A DNA stretch of 64,000 nt from Enterobacter cloacae (GCF_011078175.1 NZ_JAALCJ010000002.1:434001-498000); one strand, 5' to 3'; shown: positions 19,641 to 34,839, numbered from the stretch's first letter. The notes: generated by a model not told the origin, from the letters alone. A program made the numbers and translations.

Positions 19641-20294
19641 TCAGGCAGAGCGCGGGCTATGCTTACCTTGAAGGGTCGGACAGAGCTGGCACATCTCGAG
19701 AAAAATTTCGACGTAGCTGCGCGCCTCTGACCGGAGATCGAACGACTCCGGGGCGAAAAGCCAGTTTTCCATCAGGCCGGAAATATAGCTGCGCATCAGG
19801 ATCGCCGCCCGGCGGGTGAGTAATGTAGCGGGAAGCATTTTGGCCTGCATGCATTCCGTGAGGACCTGTTCGATGCGATCGTAGCTTTCCAGACACAGGT
19901 CGCGCTGCGCCTGTTGAACCACCGCCATTTCGCCAACGAACTCACATTTATGGAAGATGATTTCCATCATCAGACGGCGGCGCTCTTCAACAACTGTCGC
20001 TTCAAGGATATATACTAGAATTTCTCTTAACACTGAGAGTGGATCGTGAGGGAATTTTGCCCGATACTCACTCTCAAGGTCGCTAATGCTGGACTCTGAA
20101 AGCTCCCAGATTTCACCAAACAGATCGGACTTGTCTTTGAAATGCCAGTAAATTGCTCCCCGCGTGACGCCCGCGGCCTGAGCTATCTGTGCCAGCGAGG
20201 TTGCCGAAACACCCTGCTGTGAGAACAAACGCATCGCCACATCCAGAATGTGTTGTCGGGTTTCCAGCGCTTGTTGTTTGGTTTTTCGTGCCAT
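19641..20294 (-). CDS. acrR: TetR-family repressor AcrR
   Basis: AcrR represses acrAB and its own gene and is relieved by ligand binding. The 217-residue protein has the TetR helix-turn-helix (about residues 28-55, [21 protein letters not shown]) and a ligand-binding all-helical C-terminal domain. It is divergent from acrA with the operator palindrome between them. The C-terminus QGKHSPRSA is slightly longer than in E. coli (215 residues). No disruption is visible, so repression is expected to be intact. Confidence 0.97.
   Translation of the reverse strand: MARKTKQQALETRQHILDVAMRLFSQQGVSATSLAQIAQAAGVTRGAIYWHFKDKSDLFGEIWELSESSISDLESEYRAKFPHDPLSVLREILVYILEATVVEERRRLMMEIIFHKCEFVGEMAVVQQAQRDLCLESYDRIEQVLTECMQAKMLPATLLTRRAAILMRSYISGLMENWLFAPESFDLRSEARSYVEIFLEMCQLCPTLQGKHSPRSA
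20275..20294 (-). promoter_or_regulatory. Marbox (MarA/SoxS/Rob site) of acrAB
   Basis: The minus-strand sequence ATGGCACGAAAAACCAAACA fits the marbox consensus AYNGCACNNWNNRYYAAAYN at every constrained position. It overlaps the first seven codons of acrR, upstream of the acrA promoter region, as in E. coli. Confidence 0.78.
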
Positions 20295-20322
20295 ACGTTG
20301 ATGAATTTACAGGAGTCAGATT

Positions 20323-20346
20323 TACATACATTTATGAATGTATGTA
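20323..20346. promoter_or_regulatory. AcrR operator
   Basis: A 24-base palindrome has 10-base arms TACATACATT and AATGTATGTA and a TATG centre, the known AcrR operator of E. coli with one or two centre changes. It lies between the divergent acrR and acrA starts and overlaps the acrAB promoter region, so one site can control both genes. Confidence 0.9.
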
Positions 20347-20435
20347 CCATAGCATGACGATAATATAAACGCAGCAATGGGTTTTTAGACTCAGGACCCT
20401 TGATCAATTTGAAATCGGACACTCGAGGTTTACAT

Positions 20436-21629
20436 ATGAACAAAAACAGAGGGTTAACGCCTCTGGCGGTCGTTCTGATGCTCTCAGGCAGCTTAGCGCT
20501 TACAGGATGTGACGACAAACAGGCTCAACAAGGAGCTCAGCAGGTGCCAGAAGTTGGCGTCGTGACGCTCAAATCCGAACCTCTCCAGATGACAACAGAA
20601 CTACCGGGCCGCACCAGCGCCTACCGCATTGCGGAAGTGCGTCCTCAGGTGAGCGGTATCATCCTGAAACGTAACTTCACCGAAGGGGGTGATGTCAAAG
20701 CAGGTGAGTCTCTGTATCAGATTGATCCAGCAACCTATCAGGCGTCTTATGAGAGCGCAAAGGGCGATCTGGCGAAAGCCGAAGCGGCGGCCAAAATTGC
20801 GCAGCTGACGTTGAATCGTTACAAGAAGCTGCTCGGCACGCAGTACATCAGTCAACAGGATTACGATTCTGCCCTGGCCGATGCACAGCAAGCCAACGCT
20901 GCCGTCGTGGCGGCGAAAGCGGCGGTAGAAACCGCGCGTATTAACCTGGCCTACACCAAAGTGACCTCCCCTATCAGCGGTCGCATTGGTAAATCAGCCG
21001 TTACCGAAGGTGCGCTGGTGCAGAACGGCCAAACCACCGCGCTGGCCACCGTGCAGCAGCTTGACCCGATCTACGTTGACGTCACCCAGTCCAGCAACGA
21101 CTTCCTGCGTCTCAAACAGGAGCTTGCCAGCGGTCAACTGAAACAGGAAAACGGTAAAGCCAAAGTGGAACTGGTTACCAACGACGGTATCAAGTTCTCA
21201 CAGACCGGCACACTGGAATTTTCTGATGTGACCGTCGATCAGACCACCGGCTCTATCACCATCCGGGCCATTTTCCCGAATCCGGATAAAACCCTGCTGC
21301 CGGGGATGTTCGTACGCGCCCGTCTTGAGGAAGGGACTAACCCAAGCGCCATTCTGGTTCCGCAGCAAGGTGTGACCCGTACGCCACGTGGCGATGCGAG
21401 CGCGCTGGTTGTGGGTGCCGATAACAAAGTCGAAACACGCAATATCACTGCAACGCAGGCGATTGGCGACAAGTGGCTGGTAACGGAAGGTCTGAAAGAT
21501 GGCGATCGCGTAATTATTACTGGTTTGCAAAAAGTTCGTCCTGGCGCGCAGGTCAAAGCGCAGGAAGTGAAATCTGACGATAAACAACAAGCATCGGCCG
21601 CTGGCCAGTCAGAACAAACCAAGTCTTAA
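20436..21629 (+). CDS. acrA: Efflux periplasmic adaptor lipoprotein AcrA
   Basis: AcrA is the periplasmic adaptor joining AcrB to TolC in the main RND multidrug pump. The 397-residue protein has a lipoprotein signal with lipobox LTGC and lipidated C25, then lipoyl, alpha-hairpin (about 100-170), beta-barrel and membrane-proximal domains. MNKNRGLTPL at 20436 is the start, with GAGG about 10 bases upstream; a 12-codon in-frame extension is unlikely. acrB follows 22 bases after the stop. Confidence 0.98.
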   Translation: MNKNRGLTPLAVVLMLSGSLALTGCDDKQAQQGAQQVPEVGVVTLKSEPLQMTTELPGRTSAYRIAEVRPQVSGIILKRNFTEGGDVKAGESLYQIDPATYQASYESAKGDLAKAEAAAKIAQLTLNRYKKLLGTQYISQQDYDSALADAQQANAAVVAAKAAVETARINLAYTKVTSPISGRIGKSAVTEGALVQNGQTTALATVQQLDPIYVDVTQSSNDFLRLKQELASGQLKQENGKAKVELVTNDGIKFSQTGTLEFSDVTVDQTTGSITIRAIFPNPDKTLLPGMFVRARLEEGTNPSAILVPQQGVTRTPRGDASALVVGADNKVETRNITATQAIGDKWLVTEGLKDGDRVIITGLQKVRPGAQVKAQEVKSDDKQQASAAGQSEQTKS

Positions 21630-21648
21630 CTTAAACAGGAGCCGTTAA

Positions 21649-24798
<3,150 letters not shown>

Positions 24799-24815
24799 TA
24801 CCGGTTTCACATGAT

Positions 24816-24841
24816 AAAAAGGCCGCATTTGCGGCCTTTTT
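24816..24841 (+). terminator. Intrinsic terminator of acrAB
   Basis: Stem GGCCGC/GCGGCC (24821-24826 and 24831-24836) with ATTT loop is flanked by A5 and followed by T5, extending the stem to 11 bp; it is 18 bases after the acrB stop. Confidence 0.93.
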
Positions 24842-25308
24842 CATTTTCTGAAAATTCATAAAATAGACCTATTGTCATTCTATTTATTTTCTTCTTTTTT
24901 AATAAGGCCTATCATATTTGACCGCTAACATACACCAGGAACATTGCATTCTTTTATTCTCATTTCGCGGTGTAACTTATTCGGACTATTCCTAACCATT
25001 GGAAAATATCTGAAGATGTCTGATTTCGTACTTCACATGAAACTTTGCGCTAACTCAATGAATTTTAAGGAACCAAATAAAAAACGGCTTTTTTATTGAT
25101 TATCTTATTCACTGCGAAAGGTACATTTGCGTAAAGGCTCGCACAGTAGCGATTTATTTGTAATTTTTCGTAATAGCGCGATGAAATCTTGATCAGAGTG
25201 GCTTATAGTTAGAGTTATCAGGAACACAGCTCCCGTGTGGCTAAGCACGTTGAATCCATCCCGACATGATGTTCGGTGAGTAAAAAATCACTCAGAAGGG
25301 GATGCGCT
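24842..25308. other. AT-rich intergenic region upstream of tomB-hha
   Basis: About 470 bases with no credible gene. It is clearly richer in A and T than its neighbours, as expected of a region bound by H-NS or Hha-type proteins, and must hold the tomB-hha promoter. I could not assign a convincing -10/-35 pair. A short palindrome AAAACGGC...TTTTTTATTG near 25080 is weak. Confidence 0.5.
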
Positions 25309-25683
25309 ATGGACGAGTACTCGCCAAAAAGGCATGATATCGCGCAGTTGAAATTTCTCTGCGAATCCTTGTACCATGACTGCCTTGCCAACCTTGAAGA
25401 AAGTAACCATGGCTGGGTAAACGATCCAACGTCTGCTATCAATTTACAGCTCAACGAGCTGATTGAGCATATCGCAACCTTCGCACTTAATTATAAAATT
25501 AAGTACAATGAAGATAATAAGTTGATAGAGCAAATTGATGAATACCTGGACGACACTTTTATGTTGTTCAGCAGCTACGGCATTAACGCACAGGATTTGC
25601 AGAAATGGCGTAAATCAGGAAACCGTCTATTTCGCTGCTTCACAAATGTCAGCAGAGCTAATCCGGTTAGTCTTTCCTGTTAA
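25309..25683 (+). CDS. tomB: Hha toxicity modulator TomB
   Basis: TomB (YbaJ) is the antitoxin-like partner of Hha and affects biofilm formation; it can oxidise and neutralise Hha in E. coli work. The 124-residue protein begins MDEYSPKRHDIAQLKFLCES, nearly identical to E. coli, has conserved acidic helices and ends NPVSLSC with a terminal cysteine. The ATG at 25309 is preceded by GAAGGGG; the GTG 33 bases upstream in frame is rejected by family length. hha follows 27 bases downstream. Confidence 0.96.
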   Translation: MDEYSPKRHDIAQLKFLCESLYHDCLANLEESNHGWVNDPTSAINLQLNELIEHIATFALNYKIKYNEDNKLIEQIDEYLDDTFMLFSSYGINAQDLQKWRKSGNRLFRCFTNVSRANPVSLSC

Positions 25684-25710
25684 AATTATTACAATTACTA
25701 AGGTGAATTT

Positions 25711-25929
25711 ATGTCTGATAAACCATTAACTAAAGTCGATTATTTGATGCGCCTGCGACGCTGCCAGTCAATTGACACCCTCGAACGCGTTATTGAGAAA
25801 AATAAATACGAGCTGTCTGATAATGAACTGGCGGTATTTTATTCGGCTGCCGACCATCGTCTTGCTGAACTGACCATGAATAAACTGTATGACAAGATCC
25901 CCTCCTCGGTATGGAAATTTGTTCGCTAA
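25711..25929 (+). CDS. hha: Haemolysin-expression modulator Hha
   Basis: Hha is a small helical protein that binds H-NS and sharpens silencing of horizontally acquired and thermoregulated genes. The 72-residue protein is almost identical to E. coli Hha, with no DNA-binding motif of its own and the H-NS-contacting charged surface in [19 protein letters not shown] precedes the ATG. It forms an operon with tomB. Confidence 0.97.
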   Translation: MSDKPLTKVDYLMRLRRCQSIDTLERVIEKNKYELSDNELAVFYSAADHRLAELTMNKLYDKIPSSVWKFVR

Positions 25930-26137
25930 GCATTGAAGAGAGATAGTAAAGGCATAACGCCCATTGTTAAGCTGAGTTTACCTTTCGTATTACGCTACAA
26001 GTGCAAACGCCAGGTTCCCGTATAAAACGTATCTCTGCGCAGGAATGTTGTGACTCCCGTCACAGCCACTTTTAGGGAACGTTCCCTTTTTGGCTAATCC
26101 TCTTTACGCTACGTAAAATGATTCCAGAGAGGTTCCT

Positions 26138-26689
26138 ATGAGTGAAGAAAAACAGAAGATGATTGCAGGTGAATATTACCGCCCTGGCGATGACACGCTG
26201 AGGGCTGACCGTTTACGCGCGCGTCACCTTATTCACCGCTATAACCATACCGCACCCGATGAGAAAGCCGAACGTCGCGCCTTGTTAGCTGAGCTGTTGG
26301 GCCAAAGTGAAGGGGCGTATATTGAACCAAGCTTCCGCTGCGATTATGGCTATAACATCTATCTGGGCAACAATTTTTACGCCAACTTCGACTGCGTAAT
26401 GCTCGACGTCTGTCCTATTCATATTGGTGATAACTGCATGCTCGCGCCGGGCGTTCACATTTATACGGCCACGCATCCCCTGGATGCGACCGAGCGTAAC
26501 AGTGGCCTGGAATACGGTAAACCGGTCACCATTGGTGATAATGTCTGGATCGGTGGGCGTGCAGTCATTAATCCAGGCGTGACCGTTGGCGATAATGTGG
26601 TTATCGCTTCCGGTGCGGTAGTGACCAAGGACGTGCCGGCCAATACTGTAGTGGGCGGAAATCCGGCGAAAATCATAAAAATGCTCTAA
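26138..26689 (+). CDS. maa: Maltose O-acetyltransferase Maa
   Basis: Maa transfers acetyl from acetyl-CoA to the C6 hydroxyl of maltose and glucose in the cytoplasm, a likely detoxification reaction. The 183-residue protein has an N-terminal helical cap (about 1-60) and a left-handed beta-helix made of hexapeptide repeats, with the catalytic histidine in YTATHPLD near residue 115 and closing [21 protein letters not shown] precedes the ATG. It stands alone between hha and ylaC, with a hairpin after it. Confidence 0.95.
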   Translation: MSEEKQKMIAGEYYRPGDDTLRADRLRARHLIHRYNHTAPDEKAERRALLAELLGQSEGAYIEPSFRCDYGYNIYLGNNFYANFDCVMLDVCPIHIGDNCMLAPGVHIYTATHPLDATERNSGLEYGKPVTIGDNVWIGGRAVINPGVTVGDNVVIASGAVVTKDVPANTVVGGNPAKIIKML

Positions 26690-26699
26690 GCGCATCCTG

Positions 26700-26736
26700 A
26701 GTAACTGTTATGCTTTTTCCTGGCATAACTGTTACT
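26700..26736 (+). terminator. Hairpin 3' of maa
   Basis: Arms AGTAACTGTTATGC and GCATAACTGTTACT pair at 13 of 14 positions around a 9-base loop, 10 bases after the stop; the following sequence TTCTTC is only moderately T-rich. Confidence 0.65.
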
Positions 26737-26805
26737 TTCTTCGCGTAAATCCCTCTCATAAAATAGGCAGATCACCTGTATTTTCAACAATCATAAAGGC
26801 AAAAA

Positions 26806-27273
26806 ATGACAGAGATACAGCGCCTGCTTACCGCCACCATTGACGAACTCAATTCTCGCGAAAAGCGCGACAATCGCCCGCGCTTTAGCATCAGCTTTAT
26901 TCGCAAACACCCCGGTTTATTCGTCGCCATGTACGCCGCCTGGCTGGCCACACTCATCGTCATGCTGAGATCTGAAACGCTGGTCGATTCCGTCTGGCTG
27001 CTGGTTGTGCTGTTCGTGGTGTTTAACGCGTTTTTCTTTTTCGACGTTAATCCGCGTTACCGGTATGAAGATATCGACGTACTCGATTTCCGCGTGTGCT
27101 ACAACGGGGAGTGGTACAACACGCGTTATGTGCCGAAGGAACTGATCGACAGCATCCTGCATTCGCCGGCTGTCGAAGCCGGGCAAAAAGAGAAGTTGAA
27201 GAAAATGGTCACCACCAAGGGCCAGCTCTCGTTCTATGATGTATTTACCCTTTCCCGCCCCACTGCTGTGTAA
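26806..27273 (+). CDS. ylaC: Conserved inner-membrane protein YlaC
   Basis: YlaC is an inner-membrane protein of unknown function restricted mainly to enterobacteria. The 155-residue protein has two adjacent hydrophobic segments (about residues 38-58 and 62-82) between cytoplasmic ends, and the conserved segment [28 protein letters not shown]. It aligns over its whole length with E. coli YlaC (156 residues). AAAGGC precedes the ATG. The stop TAA is immediately followed by the end of a decayed gene on the other strand. Confidence 0.92.
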   Translation: MTEIQRLLTATIDELNSREKRDNRPRFSISFIRKHPGLFVAMYAAWLATLIVMLRSETLVDSVWLLVVLFVVFNAFFFFDVNPRYRYEDIDVLDFRVCYNGEWYNTRYVPKELIDSILHSPAVEAGQKEKLKKMVTTKGQLSFYDVFTLSRPTAV

Positions 27274-27466
27274 TTAACGCCGGATACCCGGCGCAAGCTG
27301 CGAAGCAGAGGTATTGCCGTAACCTAAAACCAGCCCGGTTTGCCCCTGCTTTGTATCAAGGTCATACCCGATCAGCGCAGCGGGTGCCAGCTGAAATGCT
27401 CTCGCCTGCTCCACCAGCCGCTGGTCGTTGATACCGTCAATCGCCAGCCGGGTCTCCCTGTCCTTA
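27274..27466 (-). pseudogene. Remnant of a MocR-type (GntR-aminotransferase) regulator, C-terminal end only
   Basis: The minus strand encodes about 60 residues including VEQARAFQLAPAALIGYDL and GLVLGYGNTSASQLAPGIRR before a TAA stop. This resembles the extreme C-terminus of PLP-binding MocR regulators, where the last strand and helix read GLVLGY-x-N-x-x-x-x-x-L-x-x-GI-x-x-L. The rest of the gene is missing; the frame upstream loses similarity near 27466. It is not a copy of the intact MocR-type gene at 34840, whose C-terminus differs. Confidence 0.6.
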
Positions 27467-27482
27467 ACAGGGCACTCCCCTC

Positions 27483-27575
27483 CTCGCGCAGGACGCGATC
27501 GTACACATCGACAACTTTACTGCCGATGGCAAAAAGAAAAGTGTTCTGGAAAGCTGGCGAGAAACGCGCGTCTAG
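27483..27575 (+). pseudogene. Unidentified C-terminal gene fragment
   Basis: The plus strand encodes DAIVHIDNFTADGKKKSVLE followed by SWRETRV and TAG, with no start signal and no upstream coding sequence. The composition looks like a genuine protein end, reminiscent of small NTF2/SnoaL-like proteins, but I cannot name it. Its stop overlaps the rpmJ2 stop on the opposite strand, so it and the adjacent MocR remnant mark a deletion scar. Confidence 0.4.
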
Positions 27576-27712
27576 CGTCTTTTTTTACGCCCCTGCACCG
27601 CCTTAAAGCGCGGGTTAGATTTGCAAATCACGTATAAGCGTCCCTTGCGTTTGACTATCTGGCAATCCGGGTGACGCTGTTTTGCACTGCGTAATGAGTT
27701 AAGCACCTGCAT
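27572..27712 (-). CDS. rpmJ2: Alternative 50S ribosomal protein L36 (zinc-independent paralogue)
   Basis: The 46-residue protein starts [20 protein letters not shown] and ends AVQGRKKRR, nearly identical to E. coli YkgO. It replaces zinc-binding L36 when zinc is scarce; the N-terminal CxxC pair of the zinc form is not present. It begins 2 bases after the rpmE2 stop, so the two are one operon under the Zur box at 27990. Confidence 0.93.
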   Translation of the reverse strand: MQVLNSLRSAKQRHPDCQIVKRKGRLYVICKSNPRFKAVQGRKKRR

Positions 27713-27714
27713 GA

Positions 27715-27975
27715 TTAGCCTCGCTTCGCATCAAGAAAGCCGCCAAAACGCTTGCGGAAGCGCGCCGCGCTGCCATCCGTCGAGAAGGTTTTCTGCTTCC
27801 CGGTATAAAACGGATGTGATTTAGAGGAGACATCAAGGGTAACGTAGGGGTACGTTTTCCCCTCGAGCTCAATTTCACGGTCTGTTTTAATCGTTGAGCC
27901 GACTTTAAAGTATTCATTCGCCGCGGTGTCATGAAACACAACGGTGCGATAGGTTGGATGGATATTCGGTTTCAT
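27715..27975 (-). CDS. rpmE2: Alternative 50S ribosomal protein L31 type B (zinc-independent)
   Basis: The 86-residue protein begins [20 protein letters not shown] and contains no cysteine, as expected for the C-minus L31 form (YkgM) that displaces zinc-binding L31 under zinc starvation and frees zinc. GAAGGCC precedes the ATG. It is the first gene of the rpmE2-rpmJ2 pair; a Zur-type palindrome lies 15 bases upstream of its start. Confidence 0.95.
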   Translation of the reverse strand: MKPNIHPTYRTVVFHDTAANEYFKVGSTIKTDREIELEGKTYPYVTLDVSSKSHPFYTGKQKTFSTDGSAARFRKRFGGFLDAKRG

Positions 27976-27989
27976 CTCTGGCCTTCATG

Positions 27990-28010
27990 TTTTGTTATAA
28001 CATAACAAAA
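27990..28010. promoter_or_regulatory. Zur box of rpmE2-rpmJ2
   Basis: The perfect palindrome TTTTGTTAT-AAC-ATAACAAAA matches the core of the enterobacterial Zur site (TGTTATA-N-TATAACA type). Its position just upstream of the rpmE2 start fits zinc-dependent repression of the two paralogues. Confidence 0.8.
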
Positions 28011-28192
28011 TACTATCTGAGCTTTGTTGCAAAAACAACCCCCGTGACGCTCAGCCTATTTGTGAAAGGTTTATTCTGATACCTGCCTGAGACTGTCGCA
28101 TGCTATAACTATATCATTTAGCGATAGAAAACCTTCTCCTCTGGCGCGAAAACTCCATGCCCCAGGCGGGCATATGGAAAGGATAAAGCAGC

Positions 28193-29752
28193 ATGCGAAC
28201 CCGACATCTCGTCAGCCTGGTGACAGGCGTACTGATCTTCTCAGTGCTGGTCCCTGTGTGCCTCAGTATCTGGCTGGCGCATCGTCAGGCAGAGAAGAAA
28301 TTTGCGGATGCACTGGACAGCTATGCTTCGCGCGTCCTGATCCGTACCGACAGAGTCGTTGCTCAGGCAAAACAGGCGCTCACGCACCTCCAGACAGTTC
28401 AGGTCTCACCCTGCACGCCCCCGCATTTACGCGAAATGCGTCGGGTTTCATTCTCATGGAGCTATATTCAGGAAGTGATGTATATCGATAACCTGAAGCC
28501 GCTCTGCTCCTCTCTGGAACAATCCAGTAACACGGCTGTCTTACCGGCCCCGATGCGGATCACCGCAGACGGGTATCGCGCGTGGCTCACTTCGCAAAAT
28601 GACCTCGGCGTTCACCGTTATATGGCCGTTCTGGGAAAAGGACATTATCTGGTGATGGTTGATCCGGCCTCGCTTGTGGATGTTGTCCCGTTTGGTGAAA
28701 TTTCGATGGATGCCGCCCTGGTGGGCAGCGAAACCCACCGGATATTTGCCAGAAGCAATATTGTCGACCCGTATATTCTTTCGGTCGTTAAGGAGCAGCA
28801 GGGCGTCAACCGCGTCCAATACAACGGCTCGATGTACGTATTGAAGCCTGTACCCGAACTGGGGTTTACGGTTATCGCCTGGGCATCAGTAAAACCGCTG
28901 GCGGAATCCTGGCACCAGCAGCTGATCATCTGGCTACCGGCTGGCATACTGATTAGCCTGCTTGCTGCCCTTATTGTCCTGCGCATTCTCCGCCGTTTGT
29001 TATCCCCGCGTAACCGCCTGCTCGACGCGATCAACAACCGGGAGATCGAGGTTCACTATCAGCCCATCGTGGCACTGTCTAGCGGTAAACTGGTGGGTGC
29101 TGAAGCGCTGATGCGCTGGCCGCAGCCAGATGGCAGCAACCTGTCGCCCGATCTCTTTGTTCCGCTGGCTGAGCAGACGGGGCTTATTTCAACGCTGACG
29201 CAGCTGGTGGTGAATGAAGTATTTGAGGATTTAGGCGCCTGGCTGCATCATCACCCGGAGATACACATTTCTGTCAATCTTGCACCATCCGACTTAACAT
29301 CCGCCGGGCTGCCTCGCCAGCTGAGTCAATTGCTCAACAAGTGGGGCGTCCACCCGCGCCAGATCGCTCTTGAATTGACCGAGCGCGGTTTTGCCGATCC
29401 CGCCGTCAGCGTGCCTGCCATCGCTGCGTTTCGCCGCACCGGGCACGCTATCTACATTGATGATTTTGGTACGGGTTACTCCAGCCTGAGCTATTTGCAG
29501 GATCTGGATGTCGATATCCTGAAGATTGATAAATCTTTTGTGGACGCCCTGGAGTACAAGAACGTGACTCCCCACATCATCGAAATGGCCAAATCGCTAA
29601 AACTGGCGATGGTCGCAGAAGGCATTGAAACTGAAGGTCAGCTCGAATGGTTGCATCGCCACGGCGTGGAGTACGGCCAGGGCTGGTATTTCAGCAAGGC
29701 GCTGCCTAAAGAGGATTTCATTCTCTGGGCCGGGCACAACCTCAGGAAATAA
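28193..29752 (+). CDS. pdeB: Cyclic-di-GMP phosphodiesterase PdeB (YlaB), CSS-EAL type
   Basis: PdeB is an inner-membrane enzyme that hydrolyses cyclic-di-GMP, promoting motility over biofilm. The 519-residue protein has a first membrane segment (about 8-28), a periplasmic CSS-motif domain (CSSLEQ near residue 104, a redox-sensing cysteine), a second membrane segment (about 238-262) and a C-terminal EAL domain with EALMRW, the DDFGTGYSSL loop, DILKIDKSF and AEGIET motifs intact. AAAGGA precedes the ATG. It converges on lacZ. Confidence 0.94.
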   Translation: MRTRHLVSLVTGVLIFSVLVPVCLSIWLAHRQAEKKFADALDSYASRVLIRTDRVVAQAKQALTHLQTVQVSPCTPPHLREMRRVSFSWSYIQEVMYIDNLKPLCSSLEQSSNTAVLPAPMRITADGYRAWLTSQNDLGVHRYMAVLGKGHYLVMVDPASLVDVVPFGEISMDAALVGSETHRIFARSNIVDPYILSVVKEQQGVNRVQYNGSMYVLKPVPELGFTVIAWASVKPLAESWHQQLIIWLPAGILISLLAALIVLRILRRLLSPRNRLLDAINNREIEVHYQPIVALSSGKLVGAEALMRWPQPDGSNLSPDLFVPLAEQTGLISTLTQLVVNEVFEDLGAWLHHHPEIHISVNLAPSDLTSAGLPRQLSQLLNKWGVHPRQIALELTERGFADPAVSVPAIAAFRRTGHAIYIDDFGTGYSSLSYLQDLDVDILKIDKSFVDALEYKNVTPHIIEMAKSLKLAMVAEGIETEGQLEWLHRHGVEYGQGWYFSKALPKEDFILWAGHNLRK

Positions 29753-29803
29753 ACCGATTACGCGGTGTTACGTGCGACCACGGCAGCGGCCGCACGTTTC
29801 GGC

Positions 29804-32920
<3,117 letters not shown>

Positions 32921-32923
32921 TTT

Positions 32924-32996
32924 CAGCCAACATGCCCTGGTCAAGGGTGGCAGTAAAGTCTTTGATCGTCACCAGGCGAGCACGATCACAAAAGTG
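32924..32996 (-). promoter_or_regulatory. lacZ promoter and CRP site
   Basis: The minus strand has a CRP half-site TGTGATCGTGCTCGCC, then 17 bases, then TTTACT (-35), 17 bases, CATGTT (-10), then 6 bases to AATTGTGAGCG. These spacings equal those of the E. coli lac promoter, although the intervening bases differ. The second CRP half-site is degenerate, so activation may be weaker. Confidence 0.75.
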
Positions 32997-34067
32997 CTAG
33001 CTGCGCGCCAGTTTCTCCGCCAGCAGCGCCAGCGTTCTGAGCTGTTGCGCCAGATCTTCACGATCGGCCTGCTGTGCTGCGCGCGGCGCGGTGGAATGAC
33101 GAACGATCAACGTAACGGGAAGTTGTTTCTGCCAGCGTTCTTTGTCATGGACAGGTGCCATGAGCCACTCCACGCTGCGCTCACCGGCCTCACGGAATGC
33201 CTGCCGAACGGTGGTCAGCGGAGGTGAAAACCACGCGCTGTCAGCCGTATCATCAAATCCGACAACCGAGATCTGCCCCGGTACCGCGACGCCTTTTTCC
33301 GCACAGGCGCGTAAAACGCCAAGCGCCATCTGATCGTTCGCCACAAGGATCGCCTCCGGCAGCTGCGCGCCCGCCAGGAGCTGATGGCCTTTCTCATAGC
33401 CCGAGGCCGCGCTCCAGTCCCCGTGTACCACGGCAAACGCCGCCATGCCAGCCTCAGCCAGCGTGGTGTTCCATCCCGCCAGACGAGCCCGGGCAGAGAC
33501 GGAACTTTCCGGCCCGGCGAGCAGCGCAATTCGCTGGTGCCCCAGCGAAAGCAAGTGCTGCGCCCCCAGGCCAGCGCCCTGTTCGGCATTGAAAACGAGG
33601 CTGTTAACCCGAGCTGTCGGGGAAACATCGAGAAAAAGAATCGGGGTCGGCGAGGCCATTTCCTGAAGCATTTCTGCCTGTGAATCTTCCAGCGGAACGT
33701 TCACCATCAGCGCTTCCACGCGCTGCGCCAGTAGTTCCTGCAAAGCAGCCTGACACTGCGCGGGCTGCTCCACCATGGAGATGAGCACGGCTGCCCCCTG
33801 CTCCACTGCCCGGGATTTTACAGCTGAGGCGATTTGCGACGGTGCATGCAGCGCCAGATCGCTGGTCATCAGCCCCAGCGTGCGGGTGCGTTTCCCGGCC
33901 AGCTGCTGCGCGCCACGGTTAGGCACATAGTGTAGCGCCGCCATCGCCTGCCGGACCTTTTCCCGGGTTCGGGCAGAAACATGTTCCGCGTCGTTAATCA
34001 CCCGGGAAACGGTCTGATAAGAAACGCCCGCCACGCGGGCAACGTCATAAAGAGTGATCGCTTTCAT
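32997..34067 (-). CDS. lacI: Lac repressor LacI
   Basis: LacI represses lacZ and is released by allolactose. The 356-residue protein has the N-terminal helix-turn-helix with recognition helix YQTVSRVIN, identical at the operator-contacting residues to E. coli LacI, the hinge helix NRGAQQLAGK, a periplasmic-binding-protein-like core, and a C-terminal leucine-rich helix (LAQQLRTLALLAEKLA) that in E. coli makes the tetramer. The conserved tetramer helix with three operators suggests DNA looping. yczE lies upstream on the same strand. Confidence 0.95.
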   Translation of the reverse strand: MKAITLYDVARVAGVSYQTVSRVINDAEHVSARTREKVRQAMAALHYVPNRGAQQLAGKRTRTLGLMTSDLALHAPSQIASAVKSRAVEQGAAVLISMVEQPAQCQAALQELLAQRVEALMVNVPLEDSQAEMLQEMASPTPILFLDVSPTARVNSLVFNAEQGAGLGAQHLLSLGHQRIALLAGPESSVSARARLAGWNTTLAEAGMAAFAVVHGDWSAASGYEKGHQLLAGAQLPEAILVANDQMALGVLRACAEKGVAVPGQISVVGFDDTADSAWFSPPLTTVRQAFREAGERSVEWLMAPVHDKERWQKQLPVTLIVRHSTAPRAAQQADREDLAQQLRTLALLAEKLARS

Positions 34068-34124
34068 ACATTCTGGCGTCGTAAAAGAGAAGTCACTATT
34101 TTGACACAGTTACGCCATCCTGGC

Positions 34125-34141
34125 CTGTGAGCGCTTCGCAA
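34125..34141 (+). promoter_or_regulatory. Second O1-like LacI operator upstream of lacI
   Basis: The plus strand reads CTGTGAGCGCTTCGCAA, matching O1 at 16 of 17 positions. It sits between the yczE stop and the lacI start, about 58 bases upstream of lacI and 1.2 kb from O1. It could autoregulate lacI, support looping with O1, or both. No operator at this location exists in E. coli lac as I know it. Confidence 0.75.
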
Positions 34142-34143
34142 AA

Positions 34144-34755
34144 TTACACAATCTGCTCCGGTTGCGGTGCTTTCGCCAGGCGCGGCCCCTGGCGAAACCA
34201 CGGCAAACAGAGCTGGATCAGCGGTCCGATGGTTAATGCATACAGCACGGTTCCAACGCCAAATGCTCCCCCGAGGAGGTAGCCGACGATCAATACGGTC
34301 ACCTCGATCGCGATACGCACGCTGCGGATCGACCAGCCCAGCCGGGCGTGTATGCCGGTCATCAGGCCGTCGCGCGGGCCAGCGCCAAAGCCCGCGCCAA
34401 TATACATCCCGGTGGCAAGGGCATTCACTACAATGCCGGAAACCAGCAGGATGATGCGTACGGGCAGCGAGGTCAGTTCCGGGATCAGCGCCATTGACGC
34501 ATCCGCTGCCAGACCGATACAGATCACATTGCTGATAGTACCCAGCCCCGGCAGCTGACGCAGCGGGATCCACAGCAGCAGCACCGCAGCTCCGGTTATA
34601 ATAATTACCGTGCCGATGCTCATCCCGGACTGGATGGCGATTCCAAGGTGAAAGACATCCCACGGGTCGACACCCAGGTCCGAACGAATAAACATCGCGG
34701 TTGAAAGCCCATACAGCCCTAAACCGACATAAAGTTGTACCAGACGACGTACCAT
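34144..34755 (-). CDS. yczE: YczE/YyaS/YitT-family membrane protein
   Basis: This 203-residue protein has five or six hydrophobic segments and the family pattern LGVDPWDVFHLGIA near the N-terminus and GAGPRDGLMTGI in the middle. YczE-type proteins are often encoded divergently from a MocR regulator, as here, and some are linked to surfactin production in Bacillus; the transported or modified substrate is unknown. The ATG at 34755 is preceded by GGAGAAGAG; a TTG five codons upstream is less likely. It ends 3 bases from a LacI operator. Confidence 0.85.
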   Translation of the reverse strand: MVRRLVQLYVGLGLYGLSTAMFIRSDLGVDPWDVFHLGIAIQSGMSIGTVIIITGAAVLLLWIPLRQLPGLGTISNVICIGLAADASMALIPELTSLPVRIILLVSGIVVNALATGMYIGAGFGAGPRDGLMTGIHARLGWSIRSVRIAIEVTVLIVGYLLGGAFGVGTVLYALTIGPLIQLCLPWFRQGPRLAKAPQPEQIV

Positions 34756-34799
34756 TTTCTCTTCTCCCAAAAACCAGATTCCATCTTCGGTGAAAATGG

Positions 34800-34831
34800 C
34801 ACTATGATTAATGTCCAGTTTTCAAATAGTG
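34800..34831. promoter_or_regulatory. Candidate regulator site between yczE and yczR
   Basis: The 85-base divergent intergenic region has inverted arms CACTAT (34800-34805) and ATAGTG (34826-34831), and an overlapping GTCCA...TGGAC pair. MocR regulators commonly bind widely spaced paired half-sites between themselves and a divergent target, so this is a plausible operator; the arms are short. Confidence 0.3.
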
Positions 34832-34839
34832 GACTGCAC

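Noticed and set aside
29753..29803. A lacY or lacA gene downstream of lacZ
   Set aside because: Only about 50 bases separate the converging pdeB and lacZ stops, so no further lac gene fits here.
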